From the NCBI RefSeq assembly GCF_018736145.1, contig NZ_CP059997.1, positions 7,253,501-7,317,500 of the forward strand: DNA of 64,000 bases, given 5' to 3'. Position 1 is the first letter of the stretch. Each line of letters opens with the position of its first letter. The notes under the pieces were generated by a model. That model saw only the letters and a program-made list of their open reading frames with translations, ran no database searches and had not been told where the DNA came from. The stretch comes from Amycolatopsis sp. CA-230715. GTDB lineage: Bacteria; Actinomycetota; Actinomycetes; Mycobacteriales; Pseudonocardiaceae. Below are positions 1 to 7,644 of the stretch, one piece after another. A program made the translations under genes and the position numbers.

Positions 1-488
1 GCGATCGCGTCCGAAAACGCCGCGAACGACACCGCGAGCAGCACCGAACAGGCGAGGACCACCAGCACGCCGAGCACGCCGCCGTCGTAGCGGGCGCCGA
101 CCGCGAGCCCGGCGCCGAACACGACGAGCGCTTGCACGATCGTGGTGATCCCTTGGTGCAGCACGGATCCGGTGATGATCGCGCCCCTGCTGACCGGTGA
201 GGTGAGGTCGCGGTCCATCACCCCGCGGTCCATGGCCTGGATGAACGTGGTGCCGCTCCAGCCCGCGCTCATCATCGCCGTCATGACGACCACCCCCGGT
301 GTCAGGTAGGCGACGTACGAGCCGCTGCCGAAACCGGGTAGTTCGGCGATGCGCTTGAACAACTGCCCGAACAGCAGCAGCCACACCATCGGCTGCACGA
401 GGGTGAACAACAGGTACGCGGGCTGGCGCGTCACCGTGCGCAGTGCGCGCCCGGTCAGCAGCCCGGAATGCGAAACGAAGGTGGTCAT
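1..488 (-). CDS. ABC-2 type exporter permease, C-terminus outside window
   Basis: The protein begins at an ATG (complement of 486-488) and runs off the left edge, leaving about 162 residues. It reads as a DrrB-like ABC-2 permease. A short cytoplasmic start with an early arginine is followed by hydrophobic segments containing YLLFTLVQPMVWLLLFGQLF and AYLTPGVVVM, and a loop with MDRGVMDRDLTSPVSRGAII, typical of daunorubicin-type exporters. Its ATG overlaps the TGA of the upstream ATPase gene as ATGA (485-488), so the two are translationally coupled and should form one exporter. The substrate cannot be told from sequence. Confidence 0.85.
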   Translation of the reverse strand, partial: MTTFVSHSGLLTGRALRTVTRQPAYLLFTLVQPMVWLLLFGQLFKRIAELPGFGSGSYVAYLTPGVVVMTAMMSAGWSGTTFIQAMDRGVMDRDLTSPVSRGAIITGSVLHQGITTIVQALVVFGAGLAVGARYDGGVLGVLVVLACSVLLAVSFAAFSDAI

Positions 489-1501
489 GCGATCGCCTCC
501 TGATCGGCGTTGCGGAAGGCGCGGCCCGCGTGCCGCAGGTAGACGTCGTCGAGCGACGGGCGGGACACGGTGACCGAGGCCAGTTCGACGCGTTCGGACT
601 CCAGTGCGGCGAGCACACCCGGCAGCGCGGCCGCGCCGTTGGCAACGGTCGCGCGCAGGTTCGCGCCGTCGACCCGCACGGCACTCACCCCCGGTACCGC
701 GCCGATCGCACTGGCCAGGCTGCCGTCCGCTCCGCCGGTGACCAGTTCGGCGTGGATGGTGTCCCCGCCGATCCGGCTCTTGAGCTCGTCCGGGGTGCCC
801 TCGGCGACGACCTTGCCCTTGTCCACGATGACGAGGCGGGACGCCAGGTTGTCGGCCTCTTCGAGGTAGTGCGTGGTCAGCAGGACGGTGAGCCCGTCGT
901 CCTTGGCGAGTCGCGCGATCTCGTCCCACATGTCCGCGCGTGCTTCGGGGTCGAGGCCCGTGGTGGGTTCGTCGAGGAACAGCACGCTCGGCCGGTGCAG
1001 CAGCCCGGCCGCGACATCGAGCTTGCGCTGCATGCCGCCGGACCACTTGCCCGCGAGCCGGTTGGCCGCCTGCGCGAGACCGAACCGTTCGAGCAACTCG
1101 TCCGCGCGCCTGCGCGCCTCGCGGCCCGGCATGCCGTGGATGCGGCCCTGCAGCACCAGGTTTTCCCGGCCGGTGCCGATCGGGTCGAACGCGGGTTTCT
1201 GCGAGACGTACCCGATCACCCTGCGCACCTCGTCGGGCCGGCGCAGCACGTCGACCCCGGCGACGACGGCCGCTCCCGAGTCCGGTTTGGACAGTGTGGT
1301 GAGGATCTTGACGGTGGTCGACTTGCCGGCGCCGTTCGGGCCGAGCAGGCCGAACACGCCGCCCCGCTCGGCGGAGATGTCGAGCCCAGCCAACGCGTGG
1401 ACGGCCGCTTCGCCCTTGCCGTAGGTCTTGACGAGCCCGGCCGCCTCGATCGCGGTCTCCCTGCTCGTCATCGTTTTCGTGCCGCTCGTGGTTGTGGACA
1501 C
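485..1501 (-). CDS. ABC exporter ATP-binding protein (DrrA-like)
   Basis: A 338-residue ATPase starting at GTG 1501. AGGAGG (complement of 1511-1516) lies nine bases upstream; an inner ATG at 1471 is the alternative start. Walker A GPNGAGKS is at residues 54-61, signature WSGGM at about 153-157, Walker B LFLDEPT at about 174-180, and a switch histidine in LLTTHYLEE follows. The roughly 100-residue tail after the ATPase core, ending in SRPSLDDVYLRHAGR, is the DrrA C-terminal domain of drug and lipid exporters. It probably powers the coupled permease. The padR gene immediately upstream suggests regulation by a PadR repressor responding to a toxic compound, although a terminator separates the two transcripts. 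Confidence 0.9.
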   Translation of the reverse strand: MSTTTSGTKTMTSRETAIEAAGLVKTYGKGEAAVHALAGLDISAERGGVFGLLGPNGAGKSTTVKILTTLSKPDSGAAVVAGVDVLRRPDEVRRVIGYVSQKPAFDPIGTGRENLVLQGRIHGMPGREARRRADELLERFGLAQAANRLAGKWSGGMQRKLDVAAGLLHRPSVLFLDEPTTGLDPEARADMWDEIARLAKDDGLTVLLTTHYLEEADNLASRLVIVDKGKVVAEGTPDELKSRIGGDTIHAELVTGGADGSLASAIGAVPGVSAVRVDGANLRATVANGAAALPGVLAALESERVELASVTVSRPSLDDVYLRHAGRAFRNADQEAIA

Positions 1502-1622
1502 GGTGGTTCCCCTCCTCTGTGGAAGGAGCCGACCGGCGACGGAGAAGAGCTCAGCTACCCTTGCGGTGCAGGCGCGCGCGAGGAGCTGTCTCGTCCGTAG
1601 GCGGTGACTCCGGGTGTCGAAC

Positions 1623-1658
1623 GATCCCCGGCCGGTGTTGGCGCACCGGCCGGGGATC
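1623..1658. terminator. Strong hairpin after padR
   Basis: A perfect 15-bp stem, arms 1623-1637 and 1644-1658, with a six-base loop lies just past the padR stop codon. It should end the padR transcript, so the downstream exporter genes need their own promoter between about 1502 and 1622. There is no long T tract, as usual in high-GC actinobacteria. Confidence 0.75.
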
Positions 1659-1662
1659 CTTG

Positions 1663-2367
1663 CTACTGCGGTGGTTCGTCCGATGGCTTGGCCAGTTCGG
1701 TCAGCCAGCGCACCTCCTCTGCGTCGAATTCCTCGGTGACGAACGCGGTCAGGTCCTCGGGCAGGGTGCCCGCCCGGTGCAGTTCGTGGATGCGCCGCCA
1801 CAACCGGAGATCGGCGAGTTCGCCGCGGCGCAGCTCCCCGACGAGCTTGTCGACGAATTCGATCTCGGCACGCAGCAGCGCGTGCGCGAACTCGGCTTCG
1901 ATGAGGAACAGCCGCGGTAGCTTCCCGCCCACGTCGCGGAACCCCGCCTCGGTGACCCGGTCGGTTTCGCGAAGTGCCCCGAGCCGGGTTTCGAGCAGAT
2001 CCACCGCGCGGTCGGGCGGCAACACGGGCAGCAGGGACAAGGCGGCCTCGAACTGCGGGTACTCCTTGACAGGGCGTGCGATCAGGTCGGTGAGCCAGTC
2101 GTGCATCTCCTCGGCGCCCGCTTCGGTGATCGCGTACACCGTGCGCGCGGGCCGTCTGCCATCGCGGACGGTCTCCGTCGCTTCGATGAGCCCGCGCTTC
2201 TGCAGCGACTCGACCACGGCGTACAACGAGCCGTAGTTGAGCTTGATGCTGTCTTCCTTGCGACGTTCCCGCAGCGTGGTCGACATTTCGTAGGGGTGCA
2301 TCCGTCGCTCGGTGAGCAGCACGAGCACGGCGAGCGCCAGCGGGTTGCTTCGCCCTTTCCGCGCCAT
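1663..2367 (-). CDS. PadR family transcriptional regulator
   Basis: A 234-residue regulator. An N-terminal PadR winged helix (about residues 8-85) contains LALAVLVLLTERRMHPYEM, NYGSLYAVVESLQKRGLI and a wing RRPARTVYAITEAG. The C-terminal half is helical and resembles the longer Vir_act_alpha_C-type dimerisation domain of PadR subfamily 1. The gene sits directly upstream of a DrrAB-type exporter, and a perfect inverted repeat lies 22 bases before its start. This fits an autoregulated repressor that also controls neighbouring efflux genes. The ligand is unknown. Confidence 0.9.
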   Translation of the reverse strand: MARKGRSNPLALAVLVLLTERRMHPYEMSTTLRERRKEDSIKLNYGSLYAVVESLQKRGLIEATETVRDGRRPARTVYAITEAGAEEMHDWLTDLIARPVKEYPQFEAALSLLPVLPPDRAVDLLETRLGALRETDRVTEAGFRDVGGKLPRLFLIEAEFAHALLRAEIEFVDKLVGELRRGELADLRLWRRIHELHRAGTLPEDLTAFVTEEFDAEEVRWLTELAKPSDEPPQ

Positions 2368-2388
2368 GCGACCTCCACTCTGACCAAA

Positions 2389-2417
2389 GTACTCGAATCA
2401 GAGTACCCGAGTTCGGG
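2389..2417. promoter_or_regulatory. Probable PadR operator
   Basis: GTACTC-N6-GAGTAC (2389-2406) is a perfect inverted repeat, followed at once by a second palindrome CCCGA-GT-TCGGG (2406-2417). The pair lies between divergent padR (start 2367) and the ABC gene at 2493, where PadR-family regulators usually bind their own promoters. That PadR binds here is inferred from position and symmetry. Confidence 0.7.
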
Positions 2418-2492
2418 TGGTCGATGTCAACCGGCTCGCCGCGCGCGCCTGGCTATCATCGGGTCGTCTGCGGAACGGGGGACGGCGGCGCG

Positions 2493-3335
2493 ATGGACCT
2501 GGTGCGGCTACGGGGAGTGGGGAAGCGCTACGGCGCGGGCCCGTGGGTGATCGAGGGCGTCGACCTGCGGGTGGACGCGAACGAGGTGGTCGCCATCGCG
2601 GGCACAAACGGCTCGGGGAAGTCGACGCTGCTGCGGATCCTCGTCGGCCTCTCCCGGCCGAGCGCCGGTGAAGTGCTGGCCCGGCCGCACGCCGTCGGGT
2701 ACGTGCCAGAACGGTTTCCCACCAAGGAGCGGATGACCGCGATCGCCTATCTGCGGCACATGGGCCGGGTGCGCGGACTGTCCACAGTGGAGGCGGACGC
2801 CGGTGCGCATCAGCTGCTGGACAGGCTCGCGCTAGTCGGCGGCGCCACGACCCCGCTGCGGGAGCTGTCGAAGGGCAACGCGCAGAAGGTCGCGCTGGCG
2901 CAGGCACTTCTGCCGCGGCCGAAGCTGCTCGTACTCGACGAACCGTGGTCGGGTCTCGACGTGTCCGCGCACGGCGTGCTCGCGGACCTGCTCGCCGAGG
3001 TAGCGGGCGACGGCGGCGCGGTGGTGTTCACCGACCACCGGGAGGCGGTGGTGCGCGCTACCGCCTCGACCGCCTACCGAATCGACGGGGGACGGCTGGG
3101 CGTGTGGCGCGAGCGCGGGCGGGTCGCCACGGTCGACCTGGTGGCCGCCGCGGAGCCAGAGCCGGTCGACTGGGCAGGGCTGCCCGGCGTGCGCAGGGCG
3201 GATCACGGCGCGGGTTCCGTCACGGTGGTCGTGGACGGCGAGCACTGCGACGAGTTGCTGCTCACCGCCATCCGGGGTGGCTGGTCGGTGGCCGCGGTGC
3301 GCCGCGCCGCCCTGCCCGCGGAGGAGGTCCGGTGA
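2493..3335 (+). CDS. ABC transporter ATP-binding protein
   Basis: A 280-residue ATPase. ATG 2493 is chosen because MDLVRLRGVGKRYG begins the nucleotide-binding fold; the reading frame stays open upstream to 2424. Walker A is GTNGSGKST, the signature is the unusual LSKGN in place of LSGGQ, Walker B is LLVLDEPW, and the switch histidine is in VVFTDHRE. The C-terminal 80 residues form an extra domain unlike DrrA. It overlaps the next gene by GTGA, so it pairs with that membrane protein. The LSKGN signature is also found in CcmA-like and bacitracin-type ATPases. The cargo is unknown. Confidence 0.85.
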   Translation: MDLVRLRGVGKRYGAGPWVIEGVDLRVDANEVVAIAGTNGSGKSTLLRILVGLSRPSAGEVLARPHAVGYVPERFPTKERMTAIAYLRHMGRVRGLSTVEADAGAHQLLDRLALVGGATTPLRELSKGNAQKVALAQALLPRPKLLVLDEPWSGLDVSAHGVLADLLAEVAGDGGAVVFTDHREAVVRATASTAYRIDGGRLGVWRERGRVATVDLVAAAEPEPVDWAGLPGVRRADHGAGSVTVVVDGEHCDELLLTAIRGGWSVAAVRRAALPAEEVR

Positions 3336-3985
3336 GGGCGCTGGTCCGCTACACGCTGCTCGACGCGCTGCACTCCCAGCGGTACTTCCCACCGGTGGCG
3401 CTGTACATCGCCGCCGTCATGGTCCTCACCAGCAGCGGCGAGAAGGCCGTGGCGCCGCTGTTCGCGCTGACGGCCGCGGCGCTCCTCGTCTGTTCGACGT
3501 GGCTGACCGTGGCCGTGCACAACAGCGAAGACCCGGTGCAGCGCGCGATCACCGCGGTCAACGCGGGTTCCCCGCGCCGCGTGCTGCTCGCCGGGATCGC
3601 GGTGGCGCTGGGGTCCTCGGTGGTGCTCGGGCTGATCGGCCTCGCCTACCCGCTGCTGGTCGTCGGGCACGCCGCGCCGCTGACCCTGCTGGCGGGGCTG
3701 GAGGCCGAGCTCCTCAGCGCCTTCGTCGGGGTCGCGATCGGCACGGTCTGCTGCCGCCTCGTCGTTCCCCGGCTGGGACACGCGGTGATCTGCGCCGTGG
3801 TCGCGCTGGTGATCGCCGGGCTACCGCCGTGGCTGCCGCTCGTGCACCCCGCGTTCCGGCTGCTGGTGCGGGACGCGCCGCCGGGCGAGCTCGCCGGCTC
3901 GATGCTGCCGTTCCTGCTCTGCGGCGCGTTCGTGCTCGCCGGGTGCGCCGCCGTCACCGATGCCGTGGCACGCCGCCGCGACTGA
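3332..3985 (+). CDS. Membrane partner of the ABC ATPase
   Basis: A 217-residue integral membrane protein starting at GTG 3332, overlapping the upstream stop as GTGA, with GGAGGAGG at 3320-3327 as ribosome binding site. About six hydrophobic segments are visible, including VALYIAAVMVLTS, VVLGLIGLAYPLLVVG, VICAVVALVIAGLPPWLPL and LPFLLCGAFVLAGCAAV. There is no recognisable ATPase motif. Tight coupling to the ATPase makes it the likely permease of a small exporter. I cannot place it in a named permease family. Confidence 0.75.
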   Translation: MRALVRYTLLDALHSQRYFPPVALYIAAVMVLTSSGEKAVAPLFALTAAALLVCSTWLTVAVHNSEDPVQRAITAVNAGSPRRVLLAGIAVALGSSVVLGLIGLAYPLLVVGHAAPLTLLAGLEAELLSAFVGVAIGTVCCRLVVPRLGHAVICAVVALVIAGLPPWLPLVHPAFRLLVRDAPPGELAGSMLPFLLCGAFVLAGCAAVTDAVARRRD

Positions 3986-4014
3986 CCTCGCCCAGGAGAG
4001 TCCCTTGTGGACGG

Positions 4015-4626
4015 TCAGGCCGCGGTCTTTCGCCGTCCCAGCAAGCGTTCGACGAGCGGCGGGAGCAGCAGGAGGAACAGGGCGTAGTAGGTCACGCCGG
4101 GCACGAACGCGACCAGTAGCACGGCGACCAGCAACGCGGCGGCGGTGCTCACGCTCGAGTGCAGGAAGCGCGCGGGCAACGGGTTGCCCTCGACGGCGAG
4201 TGCGGGGTTGCGCCAGACGATCACGGTGAGCGTCGTCTGGCACAGGCTGCTCGCCAGCATCGTCCCGATGTAGAAGACCGCGGTGAACCGGTCGTTGCCG
4301 TACGCGCCGATCATCTCGGTGGGGAAGGGCAGCACCACGATCGTGAGGACCCACAGCGTGTTCCACAGCACGACCGGCTCGCTGAGCGCCCCCACGTGCT
4401 GGAACAGCTTGTGGTGCACTCGCCACAGGCGTGCGATGACCGCGAAGCTGAGGAGGAAGCTGTAGATCAGCGGCAGGTTCTCGCTGAGCACCTCCGTCGA
4501 TTCGTGGTGCTTGCCGAGTGCTTCGGGAACCGCGTCCACCAGCGGCAGCACGAGCAGGGTGATCGCGATGGCCACGACGGCGTCGGTGAAGAAGACCAGC
4601 CGCTCTTGGCCCTGGGATGTGCGCAC
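4015..4626 (-). CDS. TMEM175 (DUF1211) family potassium channel-like protein
   Basis: A 203-residue membrane protein with six predicted helices. The first carries RLVFFTDAVVAIAITLLVL, a variant of the family selectivity signature RxxxFSDxxxAIxxTLLVL with Thr replacing Ser. Bacterial TMEM175 proteins form tetrameric potassium-permeable channels. The start is GTG 4626. It converges with the ABC membrane gene, and the complement of its TGA stop lies within a recurrent TTGTGGACGGTCA sequence (4003-4017). Transport function is known for the family only. Confidence 0.85.
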   Translation of the reverse strand: MRTSQGQERLVFFTDAVVAIAITLLVLPLVDAVPEALGKHHESTEVLSENLPLIYSFLLSFAVIARLWRVHHKLFQHVGALSEPVVLWNTLWVLTIVVLPFPTEMIGAYGNDRFTAVFYIGTMLASSLCQTTLTVIVWRNPALAVEGNPLPARFLHSSVSTAAALLVAVLLVAFVPGVTYYALFLLLLPPLVERLLGRRKTAA

Positions 4627-4770
4627 GCGGTCAAGCTAGACGATCCGGGCGGCACGTCCGTCCACGGCCCGGCGGTCCCGCCCGATAAACTGACAGTCCA
4701 CATCGGAACGTCCGGTTTCGACGGTCGTGGCCGTCGGCGCACCCACGTGGTTTCGGGGAAAGGCGCTCGA

Positions 4771-5541
4771 ATGTCCGTTTCGGAATCGGCCATCGTGGCC
4801 GTGCTCCGCGGCGCGGGCTGTGTGTTCGCCGAGGACGAGGCGCGGCTCCTGCTCGGTTCGGCGCGTGACGAGGACGAACTCGCGCGGATGGTGCGGCGGC
4901 GCACCGAAGGCGTGCCGCTCGAGGTCGTCGTCGGCTGGGTGGAGTTCCACGGCCGCAGGATCGTCGTGGAACCCGGGGTTTTCGTACCCCGCCGCCGGAC
5001 TGAGCTGCTCGTGCGGCACGCCGTCGAGCTGGCGGGACCCGGCGCGGTCGTGGTCGATCTGTGCTGCGGCACGGGCGCGCTCGGCGCCGCGGTCGAAGCG
5101 GCGCTGGGCGGCCGTGTCGAACTGCACGCCGCCGACATCGATCCCGTGGCGGTCCGGTGCGCGCGCCGCAACGTGACCACGGGCGAGGTGCACGAAGGAG
5201 ATCTCTACGACGCGCTGCCCGAATCCCTGCTCGGCCGCGTCGACCTGCTTCTCGTCAACGCGCCGTACGTGCCGAGCGAGGACATCGCGCTCATGCCGCC
5301 GGAAGCCCGCGAGCACGAGCCGCGCGTGGCGCTCGACGGCGGTCCCGACGGCGTCGATCTGCACCGGCGCGTCGCGATGGATGCGCCGCGCTGGCTCGCA
5401 CCCGGCGGGTACCTGCTGGTGGAGACCAGCGAGCGCCAGGCGGAGCGGACCGCGGAAGCGCTGTCCTCCAACGGGTTCCGCCCACGTGTGGTGACCGCAG
5501 ATGCACTGTCCGCGACCGTCGTGCTCGGACGGTTGGGCTGA
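4771..5541 (+). CDS. PrmC/HemK-related protein N5-glutamine methyltransferase
   Basis: A 256-residue class I SAM methyltransferase starting at ATG 4771. A short helical N-terminal region is followed by FVPRRRTELL, SAM motif I VVDLCCGTGALG, acidic loop AADIDP, and NAPYVPSEDI where PrmC has NPPY. The NAPY form marks the actinobacterial PrmC-related subfamily of unknown substrate, separate from the true release-factor methyltransferase. The glutamine-binding loop is therefore altered and the target may differ. It is transcribed divergently from the TMEM175 gene across 144 bases. Confidence 0.85.
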   Translation: MSVSESAIVAVLRGAGCVFAEDEARLLLGSARDEDELARMVRRRTEGVPLEVVVGWVEFHGRRIVVEPGVFVPRRRTELLVRHAVELAGPGAVVVDLCCGTGALGAAVEAALGGRVELHAADIDPVAVRCARRNVTTGEVHEGDLYDALPESLLGRVDLLLVNAPYVPSEDIALMPPEAREHEPRVALDGGPDGVDLHRRVAMDAPRWLAPGGYLLVETSERQAERTAEALSSNGFRPRVVTADALSATVVLGRLG

Positions 5542-5603
5542 TCGGGGCACTCGGACGGCACCGGGATAAGGTCGCTCCGGGGTAGCACGGAAGGGGGAGG
5601 CCG

Positions 5604-7616
5604 TTGTCGGGGGAAGCGGAGACGACCACCATCCACCGCGCGCGCCGGGTATTGGCGTTACGACCGTTTCGGCGGCTTTGGCTGGTCACCGGCGTGTGCA
5701 GCTCGGCGGACTGGCTCACCATCCTCGGCCTCGCCGCGCTCGCCAGCGCGATCGCACCCGGGAGCACCGGGCTGAACTTCGCGTTCAGCGGTGTCCTGTT
5801 CGCGAACCTCCTGCCGGGGCTGCTGTTCGCCCCGATCGGCGGCCTGCTCGCGGACCGCTTCGACCGCCGCAAGGTGATGGCCGCCGCCGATCTCGTCCGC
5901 TGCGCCCTGCTCGTGTCCATCGTCCTGATGGACACCTACTGGTGGATCTTCGTCGGTACGTTCCTGACCCAGGTCGCCAGCATCATGTGGATCCCGTGCA
6001 AGGAAGCCGCGCTGCCGAACCTGCTCCGCAGGCCGGACCAGGTCGAATCGGCGGCGCAGCTGGGGCTGGTGATGACCTACGGCTTCTCCTTCGTGGTCGG
6101 CGGGGGCCTGTTCGTCGCGGTCTCCGGCGCGGGCACCGCACTGCACCTGCCGCAGAACCTCTTCGGCGCCAACGGTTTGCTCAAGCTCGCCGTCCTGATC
6201 GCCGCCGCGCTCTACCTGACCAGCGCGGTGATCATCGCGACCCGCCTGCCCGAGCTGTCCCTGCGCGGCGCCGCCCCGCCCGGCACGGCGGCCGCGTCCG
6301 AGGACGAGAAGCAGGGCGTGCTCGCGATGCTGCGCGACAGCGTCCGCTACATCCGGGGCACCCCGCTCGTCCGCGGTCTGCTGATCGGCATGATGGGCGC
6401 GTTCGCCGCGGGCGGCGCCGTGGTCGGTGCCGCCCAGCCGTACGCGCTCAGCCTGCTCGGCGGGCAGGCCACGTTCGGGCTGCTGCTCATCGCGTTGTTC
6501 GTCGGCCTCGGCGTCGGCATGATCGGCGCGCCGAAGCTGGCCCGCCGCCTCCAGCACGAGCGGCTGTTCGGTGTCGCGATCGTGGTCGCCGGGATCGCGC
6601 TGCTCGGCGTCGCGCTGTCACCGATGCTCGCGTTCTCCCTCGTCGTCGTCGCGGTCGTCGGGGCGTGCGCCGGCGCGGCCTTCCTCACCGGTATCACGAT
6701 CATCGGCTCCCGCGTCGAAGACGGTATGCGCGGCCGGATCAACGCGGTGTACCAGGCCATGCTCAAGGTCGTGGTCGGGTGTTCGATCGCGGTCACGCCG
6801 CTGCTGGTGACCCTGGTCAGGCCGTGGACGACGACGGTGTGGGGCGATCCGATCCGGATCGACGGCACGCGCCCGGTGATCCTCTGCGCCGGCGTGCTGG
6901 CGATCGCGGCCGGCGCGCTGGCCCATCGGCAGATGGGCGCGGCCACGCGCCGCGAACCGATCCTGCGTGCCATCCGCGACGCGATGAGCTGGCGCGCGAA
7001 ACGGGTCACCGGGATGCTGATCACCGTCGAAGGCACCACCGCGGCCAATACCGGCGAGCAGGCCAAGCGGCTCGCGGACTGGCTCGGCGCCGGTGAACGG
7101 GACGTGCTGCTGGCGAGCGATCCGGTGCTCGACGACGACCGGCTGACCGCGCTCACCTCGCTCGCGTCGCTGTCCGGGCCGCGGGCCCGCGCGCTCGCCG
7201 CCGCGGCGGTGCGCGCCGATATCGTCGACCGGTCCGTCCAGCCCGCGCTGGACGCCGGGTCGATCGTGGTGATGGAGCGGTTCGCCGATTCCTCGATCGC
7301 GCACCTGAGCGTGTCGACCGGGCTCGACGCCGGTGAGGTCGACGGACTGGCGTTCTGGGCCACGGGCACGCTGCGGCCCGATCTGGTGGTGCTCCTCGAC
7401 ACCGCTCCCGAGACGGCATCGAGCGGTGATGTGCAGTGGCGGGTGCGGGACGTGCTCAGGGAGATGGCCACCACCAGCCCCGCCAGGTACCTCGTGGTGT
7501 CCGGAGACGGTGCCGAGGAGGAGGTGGCCGAGCGGGTCCGGTTCGCGGTGTGGGCCGCGTTGACCGGCCGGTTCTCGGTGCCCACCCCCGCCTACGATCC
7601 CGCGCTTCCGGGATAA
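5604..7616 (+). CDS. MFS transporter fused to a degenerate thymidylate kinase domain
   Basis: A 670-residue fusion starting at TTG 5604, preceded by GGAAGGGGGAGG. Residues 1-440 form an MFS permease with about 12 helices and the motif GGLLADRFDRRKV between helices 2 and 3. Residues 470-670 resemble thymidylate kinase: MLITVEG opens the fold, ERFADSSIAH stands where the DRY/F-DSS motif lies, and LVVLLDTAPE follows. The P-loop reads VEGTTAANTGEQ, lacking the GxxGxGKS/T lysine, and no EPGGT motif is seen. MFS-Tmk fusions occur in other actinobacteria, but this kinase half looks catalytically dead and may be a nucleotide sensor. The transport substrate is unknown. Confidence 0.85.
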   Translation: MSGEAETTTIHRARRVLALRPFRRLWLVTGVCSSADWLTILGLAALASAIAPGSTGLNFAFSGVLFANLLPGLLFAPIGGLLADRFDRRKVMAAADLVRCALLVSIVLMDTYWWIFVGTFLTQVASIMWIPCKEAALPNLLRRPDQVESAAQLGLVMTYGFSFVVGGGLFVAVSGAGTALHLPQNLFGANGLLKLAVLIAAALYLTSAVIIATRLPELSLRGAAPPGTAAASEDEKQGVLAMLRDSVRYIRGTPLVRGLLIGMMGAFAAGGAVVGAAQPYALSLLGGQATFGLLLIALFVGLGVGMIGAPKLARRLQHERLFGVAIVVAGIALLGVALSPMLAFSLVVVAVVGACAGAAFLTGITIIGSRVEDGMRGRINAVYQAMLKVVVGCSIAVTPLLVTLVRPWTTTVWGDPIRIDGTRPVILCAGVLAIAAGALAHRQMGAATRREPILRAIRDAMSWRAKRVTGMLITVEGTTAANTGEQAKRLADWLGAGERDVLLASDPVLDDDRLTALTSLASLSGPRARALAAAAVRADIVDRSVQPALDAGSIVVMERFADSSIAHLSVSTGLDAGEVDGLAFWATGTLRPDLVVLLDTAPETASSGDVQWRVRDVLREMATTSPARYLVVSGDGAEEEVAERVRFAVWAALTGRFSVPTPAYDPALPG

Positions 7617-7644
7617 GCCCCCTTCGACTGTCCTTTGTGGCCGG

